Source of the DNA: CALABS01 sp050260775
Lineage (GTDB): Bacteria; Pseudomonadota; Alphaproteobacteria; Rhodospirillales; Magnetospirillaceae
Length of the DNA stretch: 64,000 nt
Direction of reading: 5' to 3'
NCBI GenBank assembly: GCA_050260775.1
Contig: JBLNCP010000022.1
Span: 186,001 to 250,000, forward strand
In this document: one piece after another, positions 14,473 to 22,144 of the stretch
How positions within the stretch are numbered: the first letter of the stretch is position 1
How the letters are laid out: the number at the start of each line of letters is the position of its first letter
Notes under the pieces: generated by a model
The model's database searches: none
What the model was told of the DNA's origin: nothing
What the model saw: the letters and a program-made list of their open reading frames with translations, nothing else
Translations under genes and position numbers: made by a program

Positions 14473-15711
14473 TTAGCTTCCCGCCCGCAGAGCGACCACG
14501 GTGCCGTTGGCCATAGTTGGGCCGGCGCCACAGTAATCAGCCCAATCTTGCATCAGCCGGGCGCGTTTCTCGAACAGGTCGCCACGCCGATAGGCCGCTT
14601 CCACCTTGTCGCCCACAGCGTGAGCTAAGGCCATCTCGGCAACCTCGGCTGGGTAACCCGTGCGCTCGGCCGCCCAGTCGCGGAACGTTGAGCGGAAGCC
14701 ATGGGCGGTCAAATCGGTACGCTTCATTCGACGTAGCGTCATCAGAAGCGCCATGTTCGACAGTGGCTTATCTGACTTTGCTCCAGCAAAAACATAGGGT
14801 TCCTGTTTGGCTTCCTTCATCTTCTGGAGCATAGCAACCACTGCGGTCGACAGCGGAATTCGATGTTCCTTGCCGGCCTTCATGCGCTCCGCCGGAATAG
14901 TCCAAAGCGCCCTGTCGATATCGATCTCGTCCCACGTGGCGCCGATCACCTCGCCCGTTCGGGTGGCGGTAAGGATCGCAAATTCGAGCGCGCGGGCGCT
15001 GTTACCCTCCTGACCGCGTAGCGATGCCATGAAGCTCCCGATTTCATCATAGGGCAGGGCAGCGTGATGCCCGGCCTTCTGGACCTTGCCTCGGGCCGGT
15101 AGGAGGTGGTCAAGATGCCCCTTCCACCGCGCCGGGTTCTCCCCAGTTCGGTAGCCCCGCACGCGAGCCCAATCCAGAATGCTCTCAATCCGGCCGCGGA
15201 CCCTGCTTGCCGTTTCCGTCTTTGTCGTCCAGATCGGCTCGAGCACCTTCAACACCAGGCCAGTGTCAACCGCATTGACGGGCAGGGCGCCAATGGCTGG
15301 GTATGCGTAGGTTTTGAGGGTTGATGTCCACTGAGTGGCGTGCTTGGCATTCTGCCACCCAGCTTCGTGCGCCTTGATATAGGCTTCGGCGCATTGCTTG
15401 AAGGTCATTGCCTTCACCGCATCCGCCCGGGCTGCCAGGCGGGTTGCGCGGCGGGCCTCGATCGGGTCAATCCCGTCTCGGACCAACTGGCGGCACTTTC
15501 TTGCCTCTTCGCGGGCCTCGCCCAGGCTGACGGTGTGTGTGGCCCCCAAACCCATATCGCGCCGCTTACCGGCGAGCATGAACCGGAAGATCCAGGTCTT
15601 GGCCCCAACCTCGGTGACTTGGAGATACAGCCCGCCGCCATCTGAATGGAGGCCGGGCTTGGTGATGTTCCGGACGGTGACCGCGGTTAGTTTGCTAAGT
15701 TCCCGTGCCAT
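14473..15711 (-). CDS. P4-type tyrosine integrase
   Basis: 412 residues with the usual P4-family plan: arm-binding DUF4102 domain at 1-90 (LHSDGGGLYLQVTEVGAKTW and FMLAGKRRDMGLG), core-binding SAM-like domain 100-200, and the catalytic domain after 215. Catalytic residues are all present: Arg251 in ILTATRTGEVIG, His337 and Arg340 in HGFRSTF, His364 in ALAHAVG, and nucleophile Tyr374 in EAAYRRGD. It faces away from tRNA-Ser and is separated from it by 213 bases, which hold the proximal att and probable arm sites. It catalyses integration and excision between the tRNA 3' end and the element's att. The frame is intact, so the element may still move. Confidence 0.93.
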   Translation of the reverse strand: MARELSKLTAVTVRNITKPGLHSDGGGLYLQVTEVGAKTWIFRFMLAGKRRDMGLGATHTVSLGEAREEARKCRQLVRDGIDPIEARRATRLAARADAVKAMTFKQCAEAYIKAHEAGWQNAKHATQWTSTLKTYAYPAIGALPVNAVDTGLVLKVLEPIWTTKTETASRVRGRIESILDWARVRGYRTGENPARWKGHLDHLLPARGKVQKAGHHAALPYDEIGSFMASLRGQEGNSARALEFAILTATRTGEVIGATWDEIDIDRALWTIPAERMKAGKEHRIPLSTAVVAMLQKMKEAKQEPYVFAGAKSDKPLSNMALLMTLRRMKRTDLTAHGFRSTFRDWAAERTGYPAEVAEMALAHAVGDKVEAAYRRGDLFEKRARLMQDWADYCGAGPTMANGTVVALRAGS

Positions 15712-15923
15712 CTGCCGGTTCTCCCCTCCGTGATGGGTGGCTTTCGCCTTACCGGCAAAGCTCTCCTCCTATCGGAGATACCCAACAGCCTACCCATCAA
15801 CGATGGGCGGATAGTAGCGAATTGGCGCGAATGTGTCCAGAGGGGGGAGCCTGCCGACATCCCGCGGTTCCTCAGGACTTGGCGCATCGAGGGGAATTGC
15901 CGCGACTACACGCGAACGGAGAA
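15712..15923. other. Integrase upstream region with short repeats (possible arm sites)
   Basis: This region between the integrase start and tRNA-Ser holds GATGGG-type repeats: GATGGGTGG at 15732-15740 and a CCCATC/GATGGG inverted pair at 15793-15807. These could be integrase or AlpA binding sites or promoter elements. No gene is visible. Confidence 0.35.
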
Positions 15924-15938
15924 TTGGCGGAAGGGGTG
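15924..15938. repeat. Proximal attachment site (att) inside tRNA-Ser
   Basis: TTGGCGGAAGGGGTG, identical to 7043-7057. It covers the last 14 bases of tRNA-Ser including the encoded CCA. Integration here rebuilds an intact tRNA gene on one side. Confidence 0.88.
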
Positions 15939-16014
15939 GGATTCGAACCCACGGTAGGGTTGCCCCTACGGCGGTTTTCAAGACCGCTGCCTTAAACCAC
16001 TCGGCCACCCTTCC
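15925..16014 (-). tRNA. tRNA-Ser(TGA)
   Basis: 90 nt with encoded CCA. Acceptor stem GGAAGGG pairs with CCCTTCC, discriminator G, and a long variable arm as expected for tRNA-Ser. The anticodon loop reads CTTGAAA (anticodon TGA), and the T loop GTTCGAATCC is canonical. It reads UCA codons. Its 3' end is the integration site of the element. Confidence 0.95.
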
Positions 16015-16085
16015 GCAGCGCCATCTGGTCTAGACGCGAACGCGCGGGCTGTCCAGCATGCTCGCGCCTCCCATCGGCGACGCTG

Positions 16086-16712
16086 TCAGACCGCTAGGAA
16101 GGTATTGGTGATGGGGTCGAGGCGGAACAGTTCGCCGTTGTCGAGATCGAACCACCAGCCGTGCAGCAGCAGGCGGCCGCTCTCCACGCGCTCGCGGATC
16201 CAGGGGAAGGTCATCAAATTGGCCAGGGAGATCGCCACCGTCTCCTGCTCGCACATGCGCCGGGCCGCTTCCAGCGGCTGGCCCGAGGAAAGCGTCAGGG
16301 CAAGGGCACGATCACGGGCCGCACGGGCAATACTCATCCAGCCGGCGATGAAGTCGCTCTGGTCGTCTCCCTGGTTTTCCACCAGGGAGCGCACGCCGCC
16401 GCAACGCGCATGGCCGAGGACGACGATGTGCTCGACCTCAAGGCTGCGGACGGCAAATTCGACCGCGGCGCTGGTGCCGTGGTGCCCGGCATCGGGTGCG
16501 TAAGGGGGGATCAGGTTGGCGACGTTCCTCAGGACGAACATCTCGCCGGGCTGCGCCCCGAAGATCAGGCCAGGATCGACGCGCGAATCGCAGCATCCGA
16601 TGAGGAGAACCTTCGGACTCTGACCTTTTTGGACCAGGGCCTCAAACAACGCCCTGTTCTCTTCGTAATAGGTTTCCCGCCAGCGCTGGAAGCCGTCGAT
16701 GAGCTGTTGCAT
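16086..16712 (-). CDS. Beta-class carbonic anhydrase
   Basis: 208 residues, the usual length for bacterial beta-CA. Zinc ligands are visible: Cys41 in CCDSRVDP, and His101 with Cys104 in GHARCGG; the Asp-Arg pair of CDSR is also present. The enzyme interconverts CO2 and bicarbonate in the cytoplasm. GGAGAG precedes the ATG. It is not part of an operon here: tRNA-Ser lies downstream and the transglycosylase gene is divergent upstream, with 193 bases between them. Confidence 0.95.
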   Translation of the reverse strand: MQQLIDGFQRWRETYYEENRALFEALVQKGQSPKVLLIGCCDSRVDPGLIFGAQPGEMFVLRNVANLIPPYAPDAGHHGTSAAVEFAVRSLEVEHIVVLGHARCGGVRSLVENQGDDQSDFIAGWMSIARAARDRALALTLSSGQPLEAARRMCEQETVAISLANLMTFPWIRERVESGRLLLHGWWFDLDNGELFRLDPITNTFLAV

Positions 16713-16905
16713 GCTTCTCTCCGCCCAAGGTGCCGGGTAGGGTTCCTACCATGAATGGCGGGAGCGCGCTACCCGACGGAATGCTGATAACGCCCGCGCC
16801 GCGCCGCGCCGCGGCTGTGACATCCGATTGGCGGCGGTTGCGAGCCTATCCGGCGATGTGGCACAAGGGGCTGATCTTAAGCGGGTGTTTCGGGAGTAAA
16901 CGAAT

Positions 16906-17919
16906 ATGGCGGCGCGCACGGGTTTGCTCATGGGGGCGCTGATGGCGGTGCTGGTGGCGCCGGCCTGTGCCGAGCAGCAGGCTGTGCCGCCGGAAAATAG
17001 CCCGGCCGCGGCGGCAACCGGCGGGTTTGCCGCTTTTCTCGACCAGATCAGGGCCGATGCCCTAGACAAGGGAATCCGCCCCGCGACCCTTGACCAGGCG
17101 CTTGGCGGCGTCGAACACCTTGACAAGGTGATCGAACTGGATCGCCGTCAACCCGAGTTTACGCTTTCGTTCGACGACTACCTCAGCCGCGTGGTGTCCC
17201 CGGCCAAGGTGGAAAAGGGCCGGCGCATGATGGCGGAAAACCGCCAGTTGCTGGCCGAAATCGAGAAGCGCTACGGCGTGCAGGCCCGCTTCGTGGTGGC
17301 GCTGTGGGGAATCGAGACCGATTACGGGCGGGTCACCGGCGGGTTTTCGGTGGTGCCGGCCCTGGCCACGCTGGCGTACGACGGCCGGCGCTCAGCCTAT
17401 TTCAAGGGCGAACTGATGAATGCGCTGACCATCATTGATCAGGGCCACATCACGGCTTCCGCCATGAAGGGGTCGTGGGCGGGCGCCATGGGTCAATGCC
17501 AGTTCATGCCGACCACGTTCGTCAAATGGGCGCAGGACTGGGATGGTGACGGCCGGCGCGACATCTGGACCAACCGAGGCGACGCTTTGGCCTCGGCCGC
17601 CAATTATCTGGCCGGCGAGGGCTGGCGGGGCGACCAGACCTGGGGCCGCGCCGTGCGCGTACCGGCGGGCTTCGACCCGGCCCTGTACGGACTGGACAAG
17701 AAGAGGAGCCTGGCCGATTGGGCGAAACTCGGCGTCACCGGGAGCGACGGCAAGCCTCTGCCGGCCAAGGCGCTTGAGGCGTCCATCGTCCAGGCCGAGG
17801 CGGGCAAGGGCCCTGCCTTTCTGGTCTATGACAACTTCCGAACCATCATGAAGTGGAATCGGTCGACCTATTTCGCCCTGGCCGCGGGCCATCTTGCGGA
17901 TAGGATCGGCGCCCGTTAG
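16906..17919 (+). CDS. Lytic murein transglycosylase, MltB family
   Basis: 337 residues with an N-terminal signal peptide (basic MAAR, then a hydrophobic stretch ending before CAEQQA). The SLT_2 domain follows: FDDYLSRVVSPAKVEKGR near 90, the catalytic Glu137 in ALWGIETDYGRVTG, and the MKGSWAGAMGQCQFMPTTF block near 185. The enzyme cleaves the glycan strand of peptidoglycan, making 1,6-anhydro-muropeptides. A Cys sits at the end of the signal (PACAEQ) but the context is a poor lipobox, so periplasmic rather than lipoprotein is likelier. rlpA follows after 41 bases and probably shares the transcript. Confidence 0.92.
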   Translation: MAARTGLLMGALMAVLVAPACAEQQAVPPENSPAAAATGGFAAFLDQIRADALDKGIRPATLDQALGGVEHLDKVIELDRRQPEFTLSFDDYLSRVVSPAKVEKGRRMMAENRQLLAEIEKRYGVQARFVVALWGIETDYGRVTGGFSVVPALATLAYDGRRSAYFKGELMNALTIIDQGHITASAMKGSWAGAMGQCQFMPTTFVKWAQDWDGDGRRDIWTNRGDALASAANYLAGEGWRGDQTWGRAVRVPAGFDPALYGLDKKRSLADWAKLGVTGSDGKPLPAKALEASIVQAEAGKGPAFLVYDNFRTIMKWNRSTYFALAAGHLADRIGAR

Positions 17920-17960
17920 ACTACCATATCTTTGGCGCCAGGGACCGAGGGGGACACTAC

Positions 17961-18941
17961 ATGATGCGGAGAGCTCGGCAGCGGGCTGGTTTGGCCGCGC
18001 TCTTGGCATCGACCGCGCTGTTGTCCGGCTGCGCCGAGGCCAATCTGTTCGGACACATGACCAAGAAGGCCACTTCCGGCGACGATCCGCCCCCGGTCAC
18101 CTCGACCACGGCGCCCGCGGTGAAGTTCGGCAAGCCCTATCAGGTCCAGGGGGTTTGGTATTACCCCATGGACGACTGGAAGGACTACGACGAGACCGGC
18201 ATCGCGTCCTACTATGCCGAGGCCTTCCACAACAAGCTGACCGCCAACGGCGAAGTGTTCGACATGAACGCCGTCACCGCCGCCCACAAGACGCTGCCGC
18301 TGCCGAGTCTGGTGCGGGTGACCAACCTTGAGAACGGCCGCTCGCTGGTGGTGCGGGTGAACGACCGCGGTCCCTTCGTGAATGGCCGCATCATCGACCT
18401 GTCCCGCCGCTCGGCGCAGTTGCTAGGGATCGAGCGCCAGGGCACCGCCAAGGTCCGTGTCACCCTGCTGGCCGACGACAGCCGGGCGCTGGCCGGCCGT
18501 ATGCGTCAGGACGGAGGCCCGGCTTCGGCGGCTCCGCAGGTTGCGGCGGCCCCCCGCGAAAGCGTGACCGCGGAGACGCTGCCGGCGCCGGGAAGCCGCG
18601 AATCGGCCAAGCCAGTCCTGGCGTCCGCCGGGCGCTCCGCTGTCAGGCCGTCCGCCACCGGCGCCGAGAAGGCCCTGGAGACGCAGGAGGTCCAGCAGGT
18701 GGCGGTGGCGCCCACCCACATCTTCGTGCAGGCCGGCGCCTTCAGCCGCCATGACAACGCGCTCCGGCTGTCGGCCCGCCTGTCGGGCGTGGGCAAGGCC
18801 CAGATCCAGCAGGCTTCGGTCAAAGGCCAGACCATCTACCGCGTGCGCCTGGGCCCCGTGGCCAGCGCCGAGGAAGCCGACAAGCTGCTGGACGCGGTGA
18901 TCGCCACCGGCCATCAGGACGCCAAGGTGGTGGTCGACTGA
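17961..18941 (+). CDS. rlpA: RlpA-like septal lipoprotein with SPOR domain
   Basis: 326 residues. The lipobox LLSGC near residue 23-27 marks a lipoprotein. The double-psi beta-barrel domain runs about 75-170, with GIASYYAEAFHNKLTANGE, the RLVxVTNL-type strand and VVRVNDRGPFVNGR, which holds the catalytic Asp/His-type motif of RlpA. A low-complexity Ala/Pro linker follows, and the last 75 residues (HIFVQAGAFSRHDNALRLSA onward) are a SPOR domain that binds denuded septal glycan. RlpA is a lytic transglycosylase in some species. The neighbours, MltB and DacA, are also cell-wall enzymes. Confidence 0.93.
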   Translation: MMRRARQRAGLAALLASTALLSGCAEANLFGHMTKKATSGDDPPPVTSTTAPAVKFGKPYQVQGVWYYPMDDWKDYDETGIASYYAEAFHNKLTANGEVFDMNAVTAAHKTLPLPSLVRVTNLENGRSLVVRVNDRGPFVNGRIIDLSRRSAQLLGIERQGTAKVRVTLLADDSRALAGRMRQDGGPASAAPQVAAAPRESVTAETLPAPGSRESAKPVLASAGRSAVRPSATGAEKALETQEVQQVAVAPTHIFVQAGAFSRHDNALRLSARLSGVGKAQIQQASVKGQTIYRVRLGPVASAEEADKLLDAVIATGHQDAKVVVD

Positions 18942-19027
18942 CATAGGACCCCGTCGCCCTAGATCCGACGCAATTTGGCGCTAGGGGACGGGGAGAGTTT
19001 CATCTGCTGTCGCTTCGAGGGTTTATC

Positions 19028-20200
19028 GTGTCGATGACGTCGCTGCTTTCCATCCGCCGCACCCTGGCAACGGCCCTGGTGCTGATCGTGGCTGCCATAG
19101 GCTACCCGGCCGCCGCCGAGACCATCGAGACCTCGGCCAAGCAGGCCATCCTCATCGATTATCAGACTGGCGCCGTGCTCCTGGAGAAGAACGCCGACCA
19201 GTTGATGGTGCCCTCATCCATGAGCAAGCTCATGACCGCCTACCTGGTCTTTGAGAAGCTCAAGCAGGGCGCCTGGAAGATGGAGGATATGCTTCCGGTG
19301 TCGGAGACGGCCTGGAAGAAGCATTTCAAGTCCGGCGGGTCGCTGATGTTCCTGCCGGTCAATTCTACCGCCAAGATTTCCGACCTCATCCGCGGCGTCA
19401 TCATCCAGTCCGGCAATGACGCGTGCTCGGTGCTGGCCGAAGCCCATTCCGGCAGCGAGGAGGCCTTCGCCGAGGAGGAGACCCGCCGCGCCCGCCAGTT
19501 CGGGATGAAGAATTCCACCTTCCGCAATGCTTCCGGCCTGCCCGAGCCGGACCACCTGACCACGGCGCGCGACCTGTCGATCCTGGCACGCCGGCTGATC
19601 AACGACTTCCCGGAATATTTCCCGATCTATTCGGAGCGCGAATTTGTCTTCAACGGCATCAAGCAGGGCAACCGCAATCCGCTGCTGTACGCGGTCTCGG
19701 GCGCCGACGGTCTGAAGACCGGTCATACGGAGGCGGCCGGCTACGGCTTGGTCGGCACCGTCAAGCGCGGCGACCGTCGCGTCATCATGGTGCTGAACGG
19801 CATGTCGTCCATGAAGGAGCGCGCCGAGGAATCCTCGCGCCTGGTGGAGTGGGCCTTCCGCGAATTCGACAACTACACTCTGGCCAAGGCGGGGGAGGTG
19901 GTGACCGACGCCGAGGTCTGGCTCGGCCAGAGCGCCACCGTGCCCCTGGTCGCCGCCGAACGGCTTGAAGCCACCATGCCGCGGCGTGCCCGCCGCGACA
20001 TGAAGGTCACCGCGGTCTATACCGGGCCGGTGCCCGCCCCCATCAAGAAGGGTCAGCCCATCGGCAAGCTGGTGATCACCGCCCCGGGCGTCCCTTCGGC
20101 CGAACTGCCGCTGGTCGCCGGTGCCGACGTCGAGCGCCTGGGCTTCATGGGCCGGATCACCAGCGCGCTGAAGCATATCCTGTGGGGTGCCAAGGGCTGA
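19028..20200 (+). CDS. dacA: D-alanyl-D-alanine carboxypeptidase (PBP5/6 family)
   Basis: 390 residues with a signal peptide ending near AAAE (residue 31). Penicillin-binding motifs are complete: S64-M-S-K67 (SxxK), SGN at 128-130 and KTG at 230-232. A C-terminal PBP5-type beta domain (residues about 290-370) and a short terminal helix near the end (FMGRITSALKHILW), which may anchor it to the inner membrane, follow. It trims the terminal D-Ala from pentapeptides. The start is GTG 19028 or the ATG two codons on. A strong terminator follows. Confidence 0.94.
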   Translation: MSMTSLLSIRRTLATALVLIVAAIGYPAAAETIETSAKQAILIDYQTGAVLLEKNADQLMVPSSMSKLMTAYLVFEKLKQGAWKMEDMLPVSETAWKKHFKSGGSLMFLPVNSTAKISDLIRGVIIQSGNDACSVLAEAHSGSEEAFAEEETRRARQFGMKNSTFRNASGLPEPDHLTTARDLSILARRLINDFPEYFPIYSEREFVFNGIKQGNRNPLLYAVSGADGLKTGHTEAAGYGLVGTVKRGDRRVIMVLNGMSSMKERAEESSRLVEWAFREFDNYTLAKAGEVVTDAEVWLGQSATVPLVAAERLEATMPRRARRDMKVTAVYTGPVPAPIKKGQPIGKLVITAPGVPSAELPLVAGADVERLGFMGRITSALKHILWGAKG

Positions 20201-20230
20201 CCGAGCCTCTGCCGGTATCCTGAGCGAAGC

Positions 20231-20267
20231 GAAGGACCTCGTCGGCGCCAAGCAGACGAGGTCCTTC
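20231..20267 (+). terminator. Terminator of the dacA unit / dispersed palindrome
   Basis: GAAGGACCTCGTC (20231-20243) pairs with GACGAGGTCCTTC (20255-20267): 13-bp perfect stem and 11-base loop, followed by TTCGTT. The left flank GAGCGAAGCGAAGGACC looks like a dispersed intergenic palindrome. Confidence 0.65.
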
Positions 20268-20346
20268 TTCGTTCGGGCTCCGGGATGATGGCGCACGTAT
20301 CAATTTCACCTTTCCGGCCCATCGGGTTTCGGGCTTAATCCGGGGC

Positions 20347-20988
20347 ATGATCGACCCCAGAGGCAAATTCATCACATTTGAGGGCGGCGAAGGCGCCGGC
20401 AAGTCGACCCAGCTCAGGCTGCTGGCCGAGGCTCTGCGCACCTCGGGGGTGAGGGTGACCACGACCCGTGAACCCGGTGGCTCCACGGGGGCCGAGGACA
20501 TCCGTGCCTTGCTGGTCAACGGCGACGTCGCCCGGTGGGATGGTCTGACCGAGGCGCTGCTTCACACCGCGGCCCGGCGCGACCACCTGGTCAGGACCGT
20601 GTGGCCGGCGCTGGAACGCGGGGATTGGGTGGTGTGCGACCGCTTTGCCGATTCGACGCTGGCCTACCAGGGGTATGGCCACGGGCTTCCCATCGCGACG
20701 CTGGAAGGCCTTTACCGCATCGCGGTGGGTGAGTTTGCTCCAGACCTCACGCTGATCCTCGATCTCCCGGTCGATCATGGGCTTACCCGGGCCGGCCACC
20801 GCGGCGGCGGCGAGGACCGTTACGAGCGCATGGGCAGTGCCTTCCACGAACGCCTGCGTCAGGGCTTTCTCGACATTGCGCGGCGCCATCCGCACCGCTG
20901 CAGCGTGATCGATGCCACCCAATCGCCTGAAGCGGTGCACTCCGCCATCATGGCGGTGGTGCGGGAGCGCCTTGGAGTCATCGGATGA
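20347..20988 (+). CDS. tmk: Thymidylate kinase
   Basis: 213 residues. P-loop GGEGAGKST near residue 12-20, the DR motif in VVCDRFADSTLAYQGY, TREPGG near 42, and a lid with RYERMG. It phosphorylates dTMP to dTDP. The stop overlaps the holB start by four bases (ATGA), so the two are coupled. This tmk-holB-metG-tatD-MBL order is common in proteobacteria. Confidence 0.95.
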   Translation: MIDPRGKFITFEGGEGAGKSTQLRLLAEALRTSGVRVTTTREPGGSTGAEDIRALLVNGDVARWDGLTEALLHTAARRDHLVRTVWPALERGDWVVCDRFADSTLAYQGYGHGLPIATLEGLYRIAVGEFAPDLTLILDLPVDHGLTRAGHRGGGEDRYERMGSAFHERLRQGFLDIARRHPHRCSVIDATQSPEAVHSAIMAVVRERLGVIG

Positions 20989-22067
20989 GCGAAGCGCCCG
21001 AGCCGCGCGCCAATCCCGAGTTGATCGGCCACGCCCCGGCCGAGCGCACCTTCCTCGACGCCTGGACTTCGGGACGCCTTGCCCATGCTTGGCTCCTGGT
21101 CGGTCCGAAGGGCATCGGCAAGGCAACGCTTGCCTACCGGATTGCCCGCTTCGTCCTGTCGGGGGGCGGCGAGGGGGGCGGGCTGTTCGGCGGTGGCCCC
21201 GAATCGCTGGCGCTATCGGTGGACCATCCAGTGTTCCGGCGCGTTGCGTCAGGCGGCCATGCCGACCTGAAAGTGGTCGAGCGGGGCTGGTCCGACGACA
21301 AGAAGACCAAGCTGAGGAACGAGATCGTCATCGACGATGTCCGTGGCATCGGCCAGTTCCTGTCGCTCACTCCAGCCGAGGGCGGCTGGCGCGTGGTCAT
21401 CATCGATGCCGCCGACGAGATGAACCGCAATGCCGCCAATGCGGTCCTCAAGGTGCTTGAGGAACCGCCGCGCAACTCGTTGATGCTGCTGGTTTCCCAC
21501 AGTCCGGGCCGGCTGTTGCCGACCATCCGCTCGCGCTGCCGCCGCCTGACCTGCAAGCCCTTGGATGAGGCGACGGTCGCGGCGCTCCTCGAGCGCTGGC
21601 AGCCCGGCCTGCCGCCCGCCGACGTTACCGCGCTGGCCCGGCTGGGAGAGGGCAGCCTCGGCAAGGCCTTGGCGCTGGCCGAGGAGGGGGGGCTCGACCT
21701 CTACCGCGAGGTGATCGACCTGATGGCGGGCCTGCCCCGGCTTGACGTCCCCAAGCTCCATGCCTTCAGCGACCGCGTTGCCCGCTCCGACGCCGACGCG
21801 GCGTGGCGGACGGTGACGGAACTGCTGGGCTGGTGGCTCGCGCGGCTGGTGCGGGCCGGGGGCCGGGACGCCAGGGGCATGGCCGAGGTCGTTCCCGGTG
21901 AGGCCGCCCTGATGGGACGGATGCTGGCGGGAGCGGGCCTTGAACAGTGGCTCGGGGTGTGGGAAAAGATCACCGCCCTCTTCGCCCGCGCCGACGCGGT
22001 CAACCTGGACCGCAAGCAGGCGGTCATCAGCGCCTTCCTGGCGATCGAGCGGCTCGCCCGGGCTTGA
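20985..22067 (+). CDS. holB: DNA polymerase III delta' subunit
   Basis: 360 residues with the clamp-loader fold: GPKGIGKATLAYRIA (a Walker A-like loop), IDAADEMNRNAANAVLKVLEEPP (Walker B and the sensor-like helix), and SHSPGRLLPTIRSRCR (the SRC-like motif). The usual zinc-binding cysteine cluster between them is absent, as in many alphaproteobacterial delta' proteins. It is a stator of the clamp loader. Translationally coupled to tmk. Confidence 0.93.
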   Translation: MSEAPEPRANPELIGHAPAERTFLDAWTSGRLAHAWLLVGPKGIGKATLAYRIARFVLSGGGEGGGLFGGGPESLALSVDHPVFRRVASGGHADLKVVERGWSDDKKTKLRNEIVIDDVRGIGQFLSLTPAEGGWRVVIIDAADEMNRNAANAVLKVLEEPPRNSLMLLVSHSPGRLLPTIRSRCRRLTCKPLDEATVAALLERWQPGLPPADVTALARLGEGSLGKALALAEEGGLDLYREVIDLMAGLPRLDVPKLHAFSDRVARSDADAAWRTVTELLGWWLARLVRAGGRDARGMAEVVPGEAALMGRMLAGAGLEQWLGVWEKITALFARADAVNLDRKQAVISAFLAIERLARA

Positions 22068-22144
22068 CCTCAAGGCCGCGAGCCAATAGCTCTGTCCTGC
22101 GGTCACACGCGCGTGGGCGGCAAAAGAACACCAGGAGAAGCACG

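Larger units (their letters stand above)
7043..15938. mobile_element. Integrated element, about 8.9 kb, in tRNA-Ser; phage-satellite (PICI-like) or prophage remnant
   Basis: Both boundaries are visible as an exact 15-bp direct repeat (7043-7057 and 15924-15938) that covers the 3' end of tRNA-Ser. The integrase gene is adjacent to the intact tRNA. Contents: integrase, unknown protein with an AT-hook-like start, AlpA-like HTH protein, a short protein, an unknown protein, RepA-like ATPase, iteron-like repeats, coiled-coil protein, small protein, gpP-like tail hub, Nu1-like small terminase, then a divergent XRE regulator and small genes. Large terminase, portal, capsid, tail tube and lysis genes are all absent. 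This composition suits a helper-dependent satellite; a decayed prophage cannot be excluded. Confidence 0.85.

Noticed and set aside
15730..15957. Plus-strand open frame running into tRNA-Ser
   Set aside because: It overlaps the att site and tRNA and shows no protein features.
21947..22144. N-terminal extension of metG
   Set aside because: It overlaps holB and is unlike MetG, whose conserved start is at 22145.
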